This document shows positions 1 to 7,958 of a stretch of 13,034 bases of DNA, piece by piece. The notes beneath the pieces are model-generated. The model saw only the letters and a list, made by a program, of their open reading frames with translations, did no database searches and was not told where the DNA came from. A program made the translations under genes and the position numbers. This DNA comes from Bacteroidia bacterium. GTDB lineage: Bacteria; Bacteroidota; Bacteroidia; B-17B0; Aurantibacillaceae. The stretch spans positions 1-13,034 of the forward strand of contig JAOABO010000041.1 of the NCBI GenBank assembly GCA_026418315.1, in the 5' to 3' direction. The stretch's first letter is position 1; every line of letters starts with the position of its first letter.

Positions 1-2281
1 TGGCAGTAGAATAAGTACAAGTCAGAGTATTCGTGGGTACATTCAGAGTGTAACCGCCTACTGGCTTTAATGTATCCATACCTATGGTGACGGTCTGACA
101 CACCACACAGCCACCCGGAGAAGGGTCATAAGCACATCCTACATAATTACCCGGGTTGTTGAATGTAAAGGTATTGGCCGTGCTCAAGGTACTGGTACCG
201 CTGGCATTGGTCCAATACACCTGTGGTGCTCCGCCGCCTCCTGCCTGAGAGGCGTTGATAGTAAGGGTAACGGTATTAGGGGAACATTTGATATTGTAAT
301 TGTTATTGGTAGCGGTTAAAGTCATCGTAGGTGCTGCAGTAGATTGGCTGACAGAGACAGTGAAGGTGTTGCTACAACCATTAGCAAGATTAGTAGCTAC
401 AAAGGTATAAACACCCGCAGCGCCTGGTGTTAATAAATTTCCGGACAATAAACCACCACCAGGTTGCAGCCAGGAATAAGTGATATTGGTGGTAGGAGTG
501 GAAGTACCTGTAAAGGTGCCTGCACTACCATTACAAGGTATATTAATAGAGTTAGGGGATACGGTTACATTAGGTATGGTAGTAAAACTTCCAACAGTGA
601 AAGTCTGAGTATAAATACATCCGCTATTTGCGTCAGAAGAGAAAACAGTATAGGTTCCCGGGGAATAAACAGTGTATGGATTACCAGTAAATGTACCACT
701 AGAAATACTGGTAAATGTGTAGCTCGGACTAGCGTTGGTATTGGTACTCACCGCTGATGCGATTACAGTATTTTGATTACAGGTTAATGTATCGTCAGAT
801 AAAGAAACAGTAAAAGTAGGAATAACCGCTGCAGCATTTACAGTAAATACTTGTGTAGCTGTACATCCTACACTATCTCGTACAGTAACTGTATTACTTC
901 CTGGAACCAGACCCGATGCAGAGAAGGTATTAGAACTAATTTGAGTAGTAGAAGTAGGTGCTGGCGACCATATAATAGCAAAAGAACCACTACCCAAAGA
1001 TGCTGTTGCAGATGCTATTGCTATTGAATTAGAACAAGATGGCTGAACAGGCGTTACCTGTAGTGCAGGTGCTGGAGAATTAATAACAGTAATAGTTCTG
1101 GTAATAGGGGAACAGGCGCCGGGAGGGTTCATAGTTAAAGTATAGTTTCCAACGAGATTAGTTACAACAGATTGAGTAGTTTGTGTAGGAAAACCAGGAG
1201 GGCCCTGCCATGTGTACGGACCTAGGCCAGGAGGTGCTGTAAGAGTGGCACTGGTATAACCACACATAGAAGCGGTAATAGTAGGTGAACCAGCTGGGTA
1301 AGTGTTCACTACAGAACCATTGTTTGTAGTAATGTCCATAGGAGAACATTTTGCATCAAAAAAAGCATATCCATAATGTCCACTTAAGGTACAATCTCCT
1401 ACAGTTACCTTTACAGTAATACACGAACCAATAAAAGGAGTTAAGTCAGCAGAACTCACTATCCAATTGGGTGTATAAGAAAGACCACCTGCATTCGTCC
1501 AACCCGAGAATGTGGCAGAACATCCGCTGGAAGGAGGAACAATACTAAAAGTAGGACAAGTTGTGGGAGTTGGAGGTCCGGTACAATTATTGGATACTTC
1601 AAAGCTAATATTAATAAATGGTTGCTCACAGCAAGAGTGTCCAGGGTTTTGGAGCACGGCCATAAAAGCAAATTGGAATAATGAGCTAGAAGGAGTTACC
1701 GTGAATGTTTTAGATATTCGAACCGCTTTTGCTCCGGCAGTATTATTATTTAATCGAACAATAAAATTGCCTCCTAATGGGGAATTAGGAATAGTAGCCA
1801 AAGGCCCACCAAAAGGATTTGAATAAGGCGTAGCTACAACAAGAGCAAGTGCTGAAGGACCGCTACAACAACCTATCATTGTACAGGAGCTAATATTATT
1901 AGTTCCATCGCTAGCAGACCAGCCCGTTAAGTTACCTAATTCAAAATCCTCATTGTTACAAGCAATTGTTTGTATAGTTGGTGGAATACTGTTTCTATCA
2001 GACCAATTCCAATAATCTACAGGATTATACCTTTGCAGTTTATATTTTTGAATGATGAACTCTCTTTTCTTTTTATATAAAAAGAATTTTAACTCTGTTG
2101 AGGTACAATTATTTTCTAATCCTTCTTTTATAGCTGCATCTTCGTCAAATCCATATAAAGAATCCCTATCAAAAGGATATGATATCAATGACTGAATATC
2201 TACTTGTGCACGAATAACCTGAATACTTGTTGTAAAAACAAGTGATGTTAAGAGGTACAAGTAATAAAATTGTCTTTTCAT
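1..2281 (-). CDS. Large secreted surface protein with PKD/SprB-like repeats (3' end beyond window)
   Basis: The reading frame is open from an ATG at 2281 to the left edge, 760 codons without a stop, so the C-terminus lies outside. Residues 1-25 form a signal peptide: MKRQ, a hydrophobic stretch, then VIRA before QVD. Residues about 26-100 resemble nothing I know. Near residues 110-120 is NNEDFELGNLTGW, the opening of the jelly-roll-like modules common in Bacteroidota exported proteins, and a GHYGYAFFDAKC motif follows near 295-310. From about 310 onward come Ser/Thr/Pro/Gly-rich beta repeats, each ending in a (G/A)C...(F/I)TV strand at roughly residues 389, 472, 553, 634 and 724, a period of 81-90. 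The repeat ending near 472 is most like SprB repeats; the others are PKD/Ig-like. Such proteins are usually adhesins exported by the type IX system, but the C-terminal sorting domain would be off the window. The repeat half looks GC-richer than the genes beside it. Adhesin role is inference. Confidence 0.85.
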   Translation of the reverse strand, partial: MKRQFYYLYLLTSLVFTTSIQVIRAQVDIQSLISYPFDRDSLYGFDEDAAIKEGLENNCTSTELKFFLYKKKREFIIQKYKLQRYNPVDYWNWSDRNSIPPTIQTIACNNEDFELGNLTGWSASDGTNNISSCTMIGCCSGPSALALVVATPYSNPFGGPLATIPNSPLGGNFIVRLNNNTAGAKAVRISKTFTVTPSSSLFQFAFMAVLQNPGHSCCEQPFINISFEVSNNCTGPPTPTTCPTFSIVPPSSGCSATFSGWTNAGGLSYTPNWIVSSADLTPFIGSCITVKVTVGDCTLSGHYGYAFFDAKCSPMDITTNNGSVVNTYPAGSPTITASMCGYTSATLTAPPGLGPYTWQGPPGFPTQTTQSVVTNLVGNYTLTMNPPGACSPITRTITVINSPAPALQVTPVQPSCSNSIAIASATASLGSGSFAIIWSPAPTSTTQISSNTFSASGLVPGSNTVTVRDSVGCTATQVFTVNAAAVIPTFTVSLSDDTLTCNQNTVIASAVSTNTNASPSYTFTSISSGTFTGNPYTVYSPGTYTVFSSDANSGCIYTQTFTVGSFTTIPNVTVSPNSINIPCNGSAGTFTGTSTPTTNITYSWLQPGGGLLSGNLLTPGAAGVYTFVATNLANGCSNTFTVSVSQSTAAPTMTLTATNNNYNIKCSPNTVTLTINASQAGGGGAPQVYWTNASGTSTLSTANTFTFNNPGNYVGCAYDPSPGGCVVCQTVTIGMDTLKPVGGYTLNVPTNTLTCTYSTA

Positions 2282-2313
2282 AAATTTGATTTTTTGTTTT
2301 CATGAATTTTGTG

Positions 2314-2321
2314 CAAAAATA
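2314..2321 (-). promoter_or_regulatory. Bacteroidota -7 promoter element for the surface-protein gene
   Basis: On the minus strand this reads TATTTTTG, an exact match to the Bacteroidota sigma-ABfr -7 consensus TAnnTTTG. It is followed by CAC and lies 32 nt before the ATG at 2281, giving a leader of roughly 25 nt. No clear -33 TTTG is present at the usual distance upstream; the nearest candidate is GTTC. It suggests that the surface-protein gene is transcribed separately from the glycan operon behind it. Confidence 0.5.
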
Positions 2322-2357
2322 ATTTAAATATTTGAACCATCCTAATGTAAATTTAAT

Positions 2358-2380
2358 GCCACAATTTGTTAAATTGTGGC
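2358..2380 (-). terminator. Perfect 10-bp hairpin at the end of the glycan operon, probable terminator
   Basis: GCCACAATTT and AAATTGTGGC are perfect inverted arms of 10 nt around a 3-nt loop. On the minus strand the 5' arm is the last codons of the acyltransferase gene (Ala-Thr-Ile) and the TAA stop at 2371-2369 begins at the arm/loop boundary. The tract after the stem on the minus strand is AT-rich (ATTAAATTTACATT) but not a clean T run. It lies between the operon and the promoter of the surface-protein gene, where a terminator is expected. On the plus strand the following bases are more T-rich, but no plus-strand gene ends here. Confidence 0.55.
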
Positions 2381-3235
2381 TTTGTGTTTCCATCGTTTAT
2401 GACTCCACAGCCAAATTTCAGGTTGTTCTTTTATCTTTTCTTCTAAATGTTGCATAAAATGTTTCATCACCGGATACTCTGAATAATCTGCTACTTCTAC
2501 CAAATATTCTCTTCCATCTACTTCATAATATCCTGCCTTTATTTGTTTAACGCTCACAAATACAACAGGAAATTTTAATTTTTGGGCAATTAGTTCTGGT
2601 CCATAATATACAAGTGTGTTTTGGTTTAAAAATGTCATTGAAAAAGCATTTTGCGGCGAAGGGCATTGGTCGGCTATAAATGTAAAAACGGCTGGTTTTG
2701 TTTTTATAGATAATATATGTTTATATGCTGTTCGCATTGAAATTAATTGAGTTCCAAATCGCGTACGAAGTTTTTTCACTAATTTATCAAAAGATGGGCT
2801 GGAAAGGGGATGATAAAGTGCATATAATTGATTTGAAAAGTGTAAATTAAAAGCAGCGCCGGCCCATTCCCAATTTCCTAAATGTCCCATGAGCACTATC
2901 ACATTCTTTTTTTCGTGAGCATATTTATTAAAAATATTCTGAAAATTTTGAGTATAAATACATCTTTGTTTAAGTTCATTTTTTGGAATGCTAATTAACT
3001 TGATGGTCTCAACAATTAATCTGCATAGAAATCGGTAAAATTTTTTTTCAATTAAAATAATTTCATTGATTGTTTTATCGGGAAAAGATTTCAAAAGATT
3101 TTCTCTCACTACTTTTCTTCTATACCGAAAAATATAGTACATAATAAATGCAAGCAAGTTGGAAAGTTTGTATAATATGGTCAATGGTAAAAAAGATAAT
3201 AACCCTAATATGCCATATAAAAGATAATAAACCAT
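2369..3235 (-). CDS. LpxL/HtrB-like lysophospholipid acyltransferase
   Basis: This is a 288-residue protein of the lipid A biosynthesis acyltransferase family (Pfam Lip_A_acyltrans). The length fits the family. The N-terminus (MVYYLLYGILGLLSFLPL) is a hydrophobic membrane anchor, and RRKVVRENLLKSFP follows as in other members. The catalytic H-x4-E is present as GHLGNWE (His118, Glu123). The family moves an acyl chain from acyl-ACP to a lipid at the inner face of the cytoplasmic membrane. I chose the ATG at 3235 because it overlaps the stop of the preceding gene as TAATG, and because the N-terminus then matches relatives. An in-frame ATG at 3250 and a GTG at 3271 are alternatives. It is the last gene of the glycan operon, so its acceptor could be lipid A or a different glycolipid made by its neighbours. 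The family is secure; the substrate is open. Confidence 0.85.
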   Translation of the reverse strand: MVYYLLYGILGLLSFLPLTILYKLSNLLAFIMYYIFRYRRKVVRENLLKSFPDKTINEIILIEKKFYRFLCRLIVETIKLISIPKNELKQRCIYTQNFQNIFNKYAHEKKNVIVLMGHLGNWEWAGAAFNLHFSNQLYALYHPLSSPSFDKLVKKLRTRFGTQLISMRTAYKHILSIKTKPAVFTFIADQCPSPQNAFSMTFLNQNTLVYYGPELIAQKLKFPVVFVSVKQIKAGYYEVDGREYLVEVADYSEYPVMKHFMQHLEEKIKEQPEIWLWSHKRWKHKATI

Positions 3236-4647
3236 TAAATAAATTTGCATTTTCTGCTGGCAAACAAGCACATTTTAAGGAGTATCCATCCGTGTTTAAA
3301 GCGAGAAATATTGGTATTTCCATAAGTTCTTTCTCTGTAACGAATAGGTATTTCCACCATCTTTAAGTTTAATTTATGTGCTCCGAAAAGTAAATCAAAA
3401 TCTCCAAAAGGATCAAAGTCACCAAAATAACTTCTGTTTTTAATCAATTTTTCGTAATCGCTCTTAAAAAGAACTTTTGTACCGCACAAAGTGTCTTTGA
3501 ATCTTTGTTCCAAAAGAAAAGAAAATGTCCAGCTAAAAAAATGATTACCCAAATAATTCAAAAACCGCATGGCTTGTTTTTCCATAGGATAAACCAGCCG
3601 TGTTCCATTAACAAAATCACCTTTATTTTGGGCAATGGCATTGTAAAATTTAGGTAAATCTTCGGGTGGTACAGTCAAATCTGCATCTAGTATCATTAAA
3701 ATATCACAAGCAGCATGCTTAAATCCTTCTCTTACTGCATCTGCTTTACCCTTGCCGGGCTGACGAAATATTTTAATGTCGTGTGTAGCATGGTATTTTT
3801 GTTGAACTTGCTGAATGACTTCCCAAGTATTATCTGTACTATTCCCTTCTACAAAAATTATTTCGGTGTGTTTACCCATTGGTGGCAAACGTAATATGGC
3901 ATTTTCAATATTTCCAGCTTCATTTCTTGCAGGAATAATTACAGATACTGTATAATTTTTGCTATTATTTTTACATGGAAATGGGCGGGCAAAAGAGAAA
4001 TGATTGATATTAAAGTATCTAATGAGCGGTAATTTTGCAACCAGTTTATTCAGGAAAGCAGATATGAAAGGAATATAAAATGGAAACAAGGTTTGCCTTG
4101 AATTGCGGTAAACTTCAAATCCAGAAATATAAAGAAGGTTATTGACATCGCTGCTGGTAAGCCAGTTTTGCACAGGTGTTTTTCTTTTTATTCTCAATAA
4201 TTCTGCAAGCTTGATAAAGGGCTCCCAAAATGAGTTATAGTATTGCACAATGATCTTTGTTCTCTCGTGGCAAACTTTGTGTAATTGTTCAAAAACTTTT
4301 TGTATATCTTCAGTAAAACCTATTAAGTTACTAATTATAATAAGGTCATACTTTTCGTTTAACTGAATGTTGTTAGCATCCATTACTATGAATTCTATAC
4401 CCGTATGGGCATATTTTTCTTTTGCCCATTGAATTTGTTTTTCAGAAAAATCTATTCCGGTTTTGTGTTTTCCTTTTATTTTAGCCAGTAAATCTCCACT
4501 TCCGCAACCAATTTCAAGAACCCTATCATCTTCATGAGTAAAATATTCAATATAGCGGGTTATTTCATTCCAATAATAAGCATTAATAGCTCTTGGTTTT
4601 TTTTTAGATGCTAATTCATCAAAGTATGTTTTGATATTTTCTTTCAT
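3235..4647 (-). CDS. Bifunctional class I methyltransferase / family-2 glycosyltransferase fusion
   Basis: This 470-residue protein carries two enzymes. Residues about 1-160 are a class I SAM-dependent methyltransferase: motif I VLEIGCGSGD at 43-52, the acidic loop GID at 64-66, and VMDANN at 88-93. A linker (about 160-230) containing a hydrophobic stretch leads to a GT-A family-2 glycosyltransferase at 233-470. There VSVIIPARNEAGNIE (234-248) begins the nucleotide-sugar fold, EGNSTDNTW (267-275) follows, and DADL (321-324) supplies the metal-binding DxD. GKGKADAVREGF resembles the polyprenyl-phosphate sugar transferases (DPM1-like), so the acceptor may be a lipid carrier; that is inference. 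It is a single frame with no sign of a break. The ATG shares ATGA with the stop of the preceding gene, and the stop shares TAATG with the acyltransferase start, so translation is probably coupled on both sides. Confidence 0.88.
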   Translation of the reverse strand: MKENIKTYFDELASKKKPRAINAYYWNEITRYIEYFTHEDDRVLEIGCGSGDLLAKIKGKHKTGIDFSEKQIQWAKEKYAHTGIEFIVMDANNIQLNEKYDLIIISNLIGFTEDIQKVFEQLHKVCHERTKIIVQYYNSFWEPFIKLAELLRIKRKTPVQNWLTSSDVNNLLYISGFEVYRNSRQTLFPFYIPFISAFLNKLVAKLPLIRYFNINHFSFARPFPCKNNSKNYTVSVIIPARNEAGNIENAILRLPPMGKHTEIIFVEGNSTDNTWEVIQQVQQKYHATHDIKIFRQPGKGKADAVREGFKHAACDILMILDADLTVPPEDLPKFYNAIAQNKGDFVNGTRLVYPMEKQAMRFLNYLGNHFFSWTFSFLLEQRFKDTLCGTKVLFKSDYEKLIKNRSYFGDFDPFGDFDLLFGAHKLNLKMVEIPIRYRERTYGNTNISRFKHGWILLKMCLFASRKCKFI

Positions 4648-5396
4648 TTTTTCTGAATCAAAATAGTGTGAAAAAGTGCTGTTAATTTTTGTACCGGTTG
4701 CAAAAGTACTTCAATAAACTGAAAAAATGGATAAGAAAAATCAGGTACAAATGGATGATAAGAAACGCCACCACTCAATAGGTATAAAAGCGTGGTATGA
4801 TATTCAATTGAAACAATATTCAAGTTCGGAAATTTTTCTGAAAAATATTTTTTTTCTCTGATAAAGTAAATGTATGGTAATGCCTGATTAGAATGGCTTA
4901 ATGGTTTGCCTGCCTGTATTTGTAATCCTGCATTTTCATCAAAAGGTTCATGATGGAATTTTTTATAAATCAATCTTGAAAACAAAGTGTTGGCCGGTTC
5001 TATCATGATGATTTTTCCAGATGGTTTTAATACCCGTTCTGCTTCTTGCAAAAATAGAGAAGGATTAGGTATATGATGAAATACATTTAACATAAAAATA
5101 CTATCTAAAAAATTATTTTCAAATGGCAGGTGTTGGGCATCAATTTGTTTATCTATATAAGGTAAATTCAAAATGTCTGAAGTGATTATATTGGGTAATA
5201 TTTCTTTCAAAAAGCCACCTCCAGAGCCCAACTCCAAATGGTTACCGTTCGGATTTTGACGATATATTTCTTCAAAATATTTATACCACTTCAAATAAAC
5301 TCTTTTTAGGAAGGGTGTAGATAAGATAATGTTACGATGCAGAATAGTGGTTTGTGGGTCATCTAAGTGATATGGTATGTTTCTTTTTTTAATCAT
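4644..5396 (-). CDS. Class I SAM-dependent methyltransferase
   Basis: This 250-residue protein has a Methyltransf_11-type fold. The SAM-binding motif I is LELGSGGGFL at residues 54-63, DAQHLPF at 86-92 is the motif II acidic/aromatic loop, and NVFHHIPNPSLF (104-115) leads into a VLKPSGKIIMIEP strand, typical of small-molecule methyltransferases. The C-terminal third (about 150-250) is less conserved and probably forms the acceptor site. The ATG at 5396 gives an 8-nt overlap (ATGATTAA) with the upstream FkbM gene; the next in-frame upstream start is a TTG at 5405, which I judge less likely. The 3' end overlaps the next gene by 4 nt. The target is presumably a sugar or lipid intermediate of the operon's product, which is inferred from context only. 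Confidence 0.85.
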   Translation of the reverse strand: MIKKRNIPYHLDDPQTTILHRNIILSTPFLKRVYLKWYKYFEEIYRQNPNGNHLELGSGGGFLKEILPNIITSDILNLPYIDKQIDAQHLPFENNFLDSIFMLNVFHHIPNPSLFLQEAERVLKPSGKIIMIEPANTLFSRLIYKKFHHEPFDENAGLQIQAGKPLSHSNQALPYIYFIREKKYFSEKFPNLNIVSIEYHTTLLYLLSGGVSYHPFVPDFSYPFFQFIEVLLQPVQKLTALFHTILIQKK

Positions 5397-6132
5397 TGGT
5401 AGCAAAAATATTATAGTAATGTTCTTGTGAATTCTTTAATTGGTAAAGCTTATGTTCACTTAATTCCTGCAGTTGATTTTGATTAATGAGATAAATTTTT
5501 GAAAAATGGCTCTTTAATAACTGAATATAGTCATTAACATTGCTACCTGCTTGTTGCAAGCCATAAGGCCATAGTTCGGATATCATTTTAATTTTTGGAT
5601 TTTGAAGCAAAGTTTTTTTCATTCCTTGTATAGCAAAAGTTTCGTACCCTTGAATATCTATTTTTACAAAATCAACTCTTGGAATATTTTTTTGTTCAAC
5701 GTAATTATCAATACTAACACTCTCTATTTCTTCAAAGTATTGACAATCATCAGAAGGATAAGTTCTGTGATCTACATTCAGTTGTGAACGAAATAATTTT
5801 ATTATTCCAGACACAGAAGATACGGCTTTGTTTTCTATAGTTACATTAGTAAGATGTTGTGTATTATTTTTCAGGTGATAAAAATTTCGTCTATCTGGTT
5901 CAAAGGTAAACACCCTTCCATTTTCTTTTACTAATATAGAAAACAGGCGGGTGTAAAATCCAATATTAGCCCCTATATCAAAAACAATATGACCGGGTTG
6001 AATAATTTGTTTTATCAAATCAATTTCAAATTGTTCATTTTTCTTTTTATACCAAAAATATAAAGGTTGATAAACAGAATAGAAATGGTTATACAGCCAT
6101 TCACCCATTTTTAAAGAGAGCGGTATCTTCAT
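5389..6132 (-). CDS. FkbM family methyltransferase
   Basis: This 247-residue protein has the FkbM-type SAM fold (Pfam Methyltransf_21). The SAM-binding motif I is FDIGANIGFYT at 51-61, the ribose-binding acidic motif is FEPD at 77-80, and VDFVKIDIQGYE near 153-164 is the FkbM hallmark. The family is named after an FK506 O-methyltransferase and recurs in bacterial polysaccharide clusters, where it methylates sugar hydroxyls. The start is an ATG 1 nt after the TAA of the glycosyltransferase gene; the end overlaps the next methyltransferase gene. It is the first of three SAM-dependent domains encoded in a row by this operon. Confidence 0.88.
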   Translation of the reverse strand: MKIPLSLKMGEWLYNHFYSVYQPLYFWYKKKNEQFEIDLIKQIIQPGHIVFDIGANIGFYTRLFSILVKENGRVFTFEPDRRNFYHLKNNTQHLTNVTIENKAVSSVSGIIKLFRSQLNVDHRTYPSDDCQYFEEIESVSIDNYVEQKNIPRVDFVKIDIQGYETFAIQGMKKTLLQNPKIKMISELWPYGLQQAGSNVNDYIQLLKSHFSKIYLINQNQLQELSEHKLYQLKNSQEHYYNIFATND

Positions 6133-6133
6133 T

Positions 6134-7843
6134 TTACTTTATATTGTAATTAATTTCATAAACATAACAGGATTCTGTTTCTCCTTCGGTATGAACGAGT
6201 TTAAGAGCAGACGGATATTTTCGTGCAATGGGTTCAAGAATATTGTGAATGGTATTAATCACCTGCCCTGTATTTTTATTAGGGTCTATCCGAAGATTGG
6301 CTAATAAAATATGAGTAACCCCATTTTGTTTGAAATATGCTAAAGCACTGTCAGGATGAGATTGATTAGTTTCAGGATCTTTTTTTATGACACTGTAAAT
6401 AGGAAAAAACTTTCTTTTTCCATATACAAAACTCATAGGGGCTTTTCTACTGGCTACATAAGCGGTTGGGGGCAAGTTTTTTCCACACCATTCGCTGGCT
6501 TTTAAAAAGTTTATCCAATCATCCGTATAGCCATAGTAAATATCTCCGCTTAGGTTTTTTATTACTACAGGAATATTTTTTATTCCTCTTTTAGATGTAG
6601 AAACTAACATAGAAGCGGAAAACAACACACACAACAATATGTAAATATTTTTAAAGAAAGCAGATTTACCAAACCACTCGTTGAATAATAAAAAGTAATT
6701 GACAATCATAACTGGCATAGCCACCATAATAATTCTTGGCTGGTCCCACCTGGCCTGCAAAATAACAAATGATAAAACAATAAGCCCGAGCGTGTAGAGC
6801 GAAACAAATATCAAAAAATAATTTTTTTGTTTATATATTTTCCAAAAAGACCATAAGAATAAAGCCCACATAACAAGAGTAATAATGCTATAAGTATTAG
6901 AGTTAGTTTCGTCCATCCACCCTATTATTTGAAAAAATCGTTTACTTAAATATAAATTACTATTATCAATAAATCTTTGAATAAATCCTGACATATCTTC
7001 TTGACCAAGTGATGCATCATAAGGGTCTTTTTGCAGCAAAATACGGGATTGATTAGAGTATTGACTAACATTACCAAAAATAAGTTTCAACAATAATTTA
7101 TATGGAAAAAAAAATAACAAAAAAGCACCAGCCGATAGTAATGTAGCTTTCTTGTCCTTTAAAATTACCCAAAAGAAAAAGAAAACTGCCGGCAATACAA
7201 CAATAGCCCCACTCCTTGTTATTACTAATAATGTCATCGTAAATCCTAAAAATATCAACGGCCGATATAATGAGTGGTAAGGAGATTTTTTATATTGATG
7301 ATATAGGTCTGAAATTTTTCTGAAAGAAAAAAATAGTAGCCCTTGTAAAAACATAAAGAGCGACTCTGTAAAAGTCATAGATGAAAAATAAACTATATGA
7401 TGATTAGTGCTTAAAAACAACATAAGAGGAATAAACACCATCATTGGAATGATTTTATCAAATGCCTGAAAGAAAAAAAAGATAGATAATACATGAAACA
7501 AAACATTAAACAATTTGAATATTATTAAATTAAACCCAAAAATTTTGTATAAAACGGCTAAAAACATTGGATAAAAAGGAGCATTAGCCGTATAAAAATA
7601 ATTTGGAAATTCATTGACAAACCGATATGCTGCTTCTATGTACAAAGCATCATCATGTGCCTCACTGATACGTGCATTAAAATTTATAAAATCAAAGAAT
7701 AATCCAGTTAATAAGAAAAACCACAACAATTTTGATGAGGTAATTTTAGAAAAGAAAGTATTACACTTATCGTATAAAGAAGAATTTTTGTTTTTATTTT
7801 TAAGATGATGCTGAGTAGATGAACGAATGTTTTGTTTAGACAT
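6134..7843 (-). CDS. GT39/PMT-like multipass membrane glycosyltransferase
   Basis: This 569-residue membrane protein resembles the ArnT/PMT superfamily, which transfers a sugar from a polyprenyl-phosphate donor on the periplasmic side. After a polar, Lys/Asn-rich N-terminus and a first membrane segment (about 40-54) comes the loop SEAHDDALYIEAAYRF, whose paired aspartates (64-65) sit where the family has its catalytic acid, then NAPFYP at 87-92. About ten further hydrophobic segments follow. The last 130 or so residues are a soluble domain (W..FLKASEWCGKNLP, later NGVTHILLANLR). I chose the ATG at 7843: the longer frame starts with GTG at 7900, and an exact -7 promoter element (7862-7869) lies between the two, so a transcript from that promoter could encode only the shorter protein. 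It is the first gene of the glycan operon. Donor and acceptor are unknown. Confidence 0.82.
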   Translation of the reverse strand: MSKQNIRSSTQHHLKNKNKNSSLYDKCNTFFSKITSSKLLWFFLLTGLFFDFINFNARISEAHDDALYIEAAYRFVNEFPNYFYTANAPFYPMFLAVLYKIFGFNLIIFKLFNVLFHVLSIFFFFQAFDKIIPMMVFIPLMLFLSTNHHIVYFSSMTFTESLFMFLQGLLFFSFRKISDLYHQYKKSPYHSLYRPLIFLGFTMTLLVITRSGAIVVLPAVFFFFWVILKDKKATLLSAGAFLLFFFPYKLLLKLIFGNVSQYSNQSRILLQKDPYDASLGQEDMSGFIQRFIDNSNLYLSKRFFQIIGWMDETNSNTYSIITLVMWALFLWSFWKIYKQKNYFLIFVSLYTLGLIVLSFVILQARWDQPRIIMVAMPVMIVNYFLLFNEWFGKSAFFKNIYILLCVLFSASMLVSTSKRGIKNIPVVIKNLSGDIYYGYTDDWINFLKASEWCGKNLPPTAYVASRKAPMSFVYGKRKFFPIYSVIKKDPETNQSHPDSALAYFKQNGVTHILLANLRIDPNKNTGQVINTIHNILEPIARKYPSALKLVHTEGETESCYVYEINYNIK

Positions 7844-7861
7844 TTTATATTTTAATTTGCT

Positions 7862-7869
7862 CAAAAGTA
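7862..7869 (-). promoter_or_regulatory. Bacteroidota -7 promoter element for the glycan operon
   Basis: On the minus strand this reads TACTTTTG, an exact TAnnTTTG match, ending 18 nt before the ATG at 7843 and giving a leader of about 10-12 nt. The upstream region is AT-rich, with no convincing TTTG at -33. The element decides the start of the first operon gene. No other gap in the operon can hold a promoter, so it probably drives all five genes. Confidence 0.5.
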
Positions 7870-7926
7870 ATAAGTATAATTTTATTTTTAAAATATACAC
7901 ACGCCCAAATAATTGATTTTTTTGTA

Positions 7927-7954
7927 TTTGTGTAGCAAATTTTCACGACCTTTG
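7927..7954 (+). promoter_or_regulatory. Bacteroidota-type promoter for the dus gene, very short leader
   Basis: GACCTTTG at 7947-7954 matches the -7 consensus TAnnTTTG except for its first base. TTTG at 7927-7930 is the nearest -33 candidate, with a 16-nt spacer; a second TTTG at 7921-7924 gives 22 nt. The ATG at 7959 begins only 4 nt after the -7 element, so the transcript would be leaderless or nearly so. This promoter sits back to back with that of the glycan operon in the 115-bp divergent gap. Confidence 0.45.
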
Positions 7955-7958
7955 CAAT

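Noticed and set aside
464..1826. Several open frames of 60-105 codons in and around the first 2 kb (plus-strand 464-757 and 1512-1826; minus-strand 1158-1349 and 1459-1671)
   Set aside because: All lie inside the continuous 760-codon minus-strand frame of the surface protein; their translations are low-complexity Thr/Ser/Gly or Leu/Pro strings without domain signatures.
1..2281. Repeat-rich region as a CRISPR array or direct DNA repeat cluster
   Set aside because: The periodicity is at the protein level (81-90 residues); no identical short DNA repeats with spacers are visible.
2169..2393. Minus-strand frame of 74 codons spanning the gap between the acyltransferase and the surface-protein gene
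   Set aside because: It overlaps the signal-peptide coding region in another frame, crosses the hairpin and the -7 element, and its Asn/Tyr/Phe-rich product looks like translated AT-rich spacer.
3120..3366. Small frames on both strands around the glycosyltransferase/acyltransferase junction
   Set aside because: They are covered by two well-supported genes joined by TAATG, and show no family resemblance.
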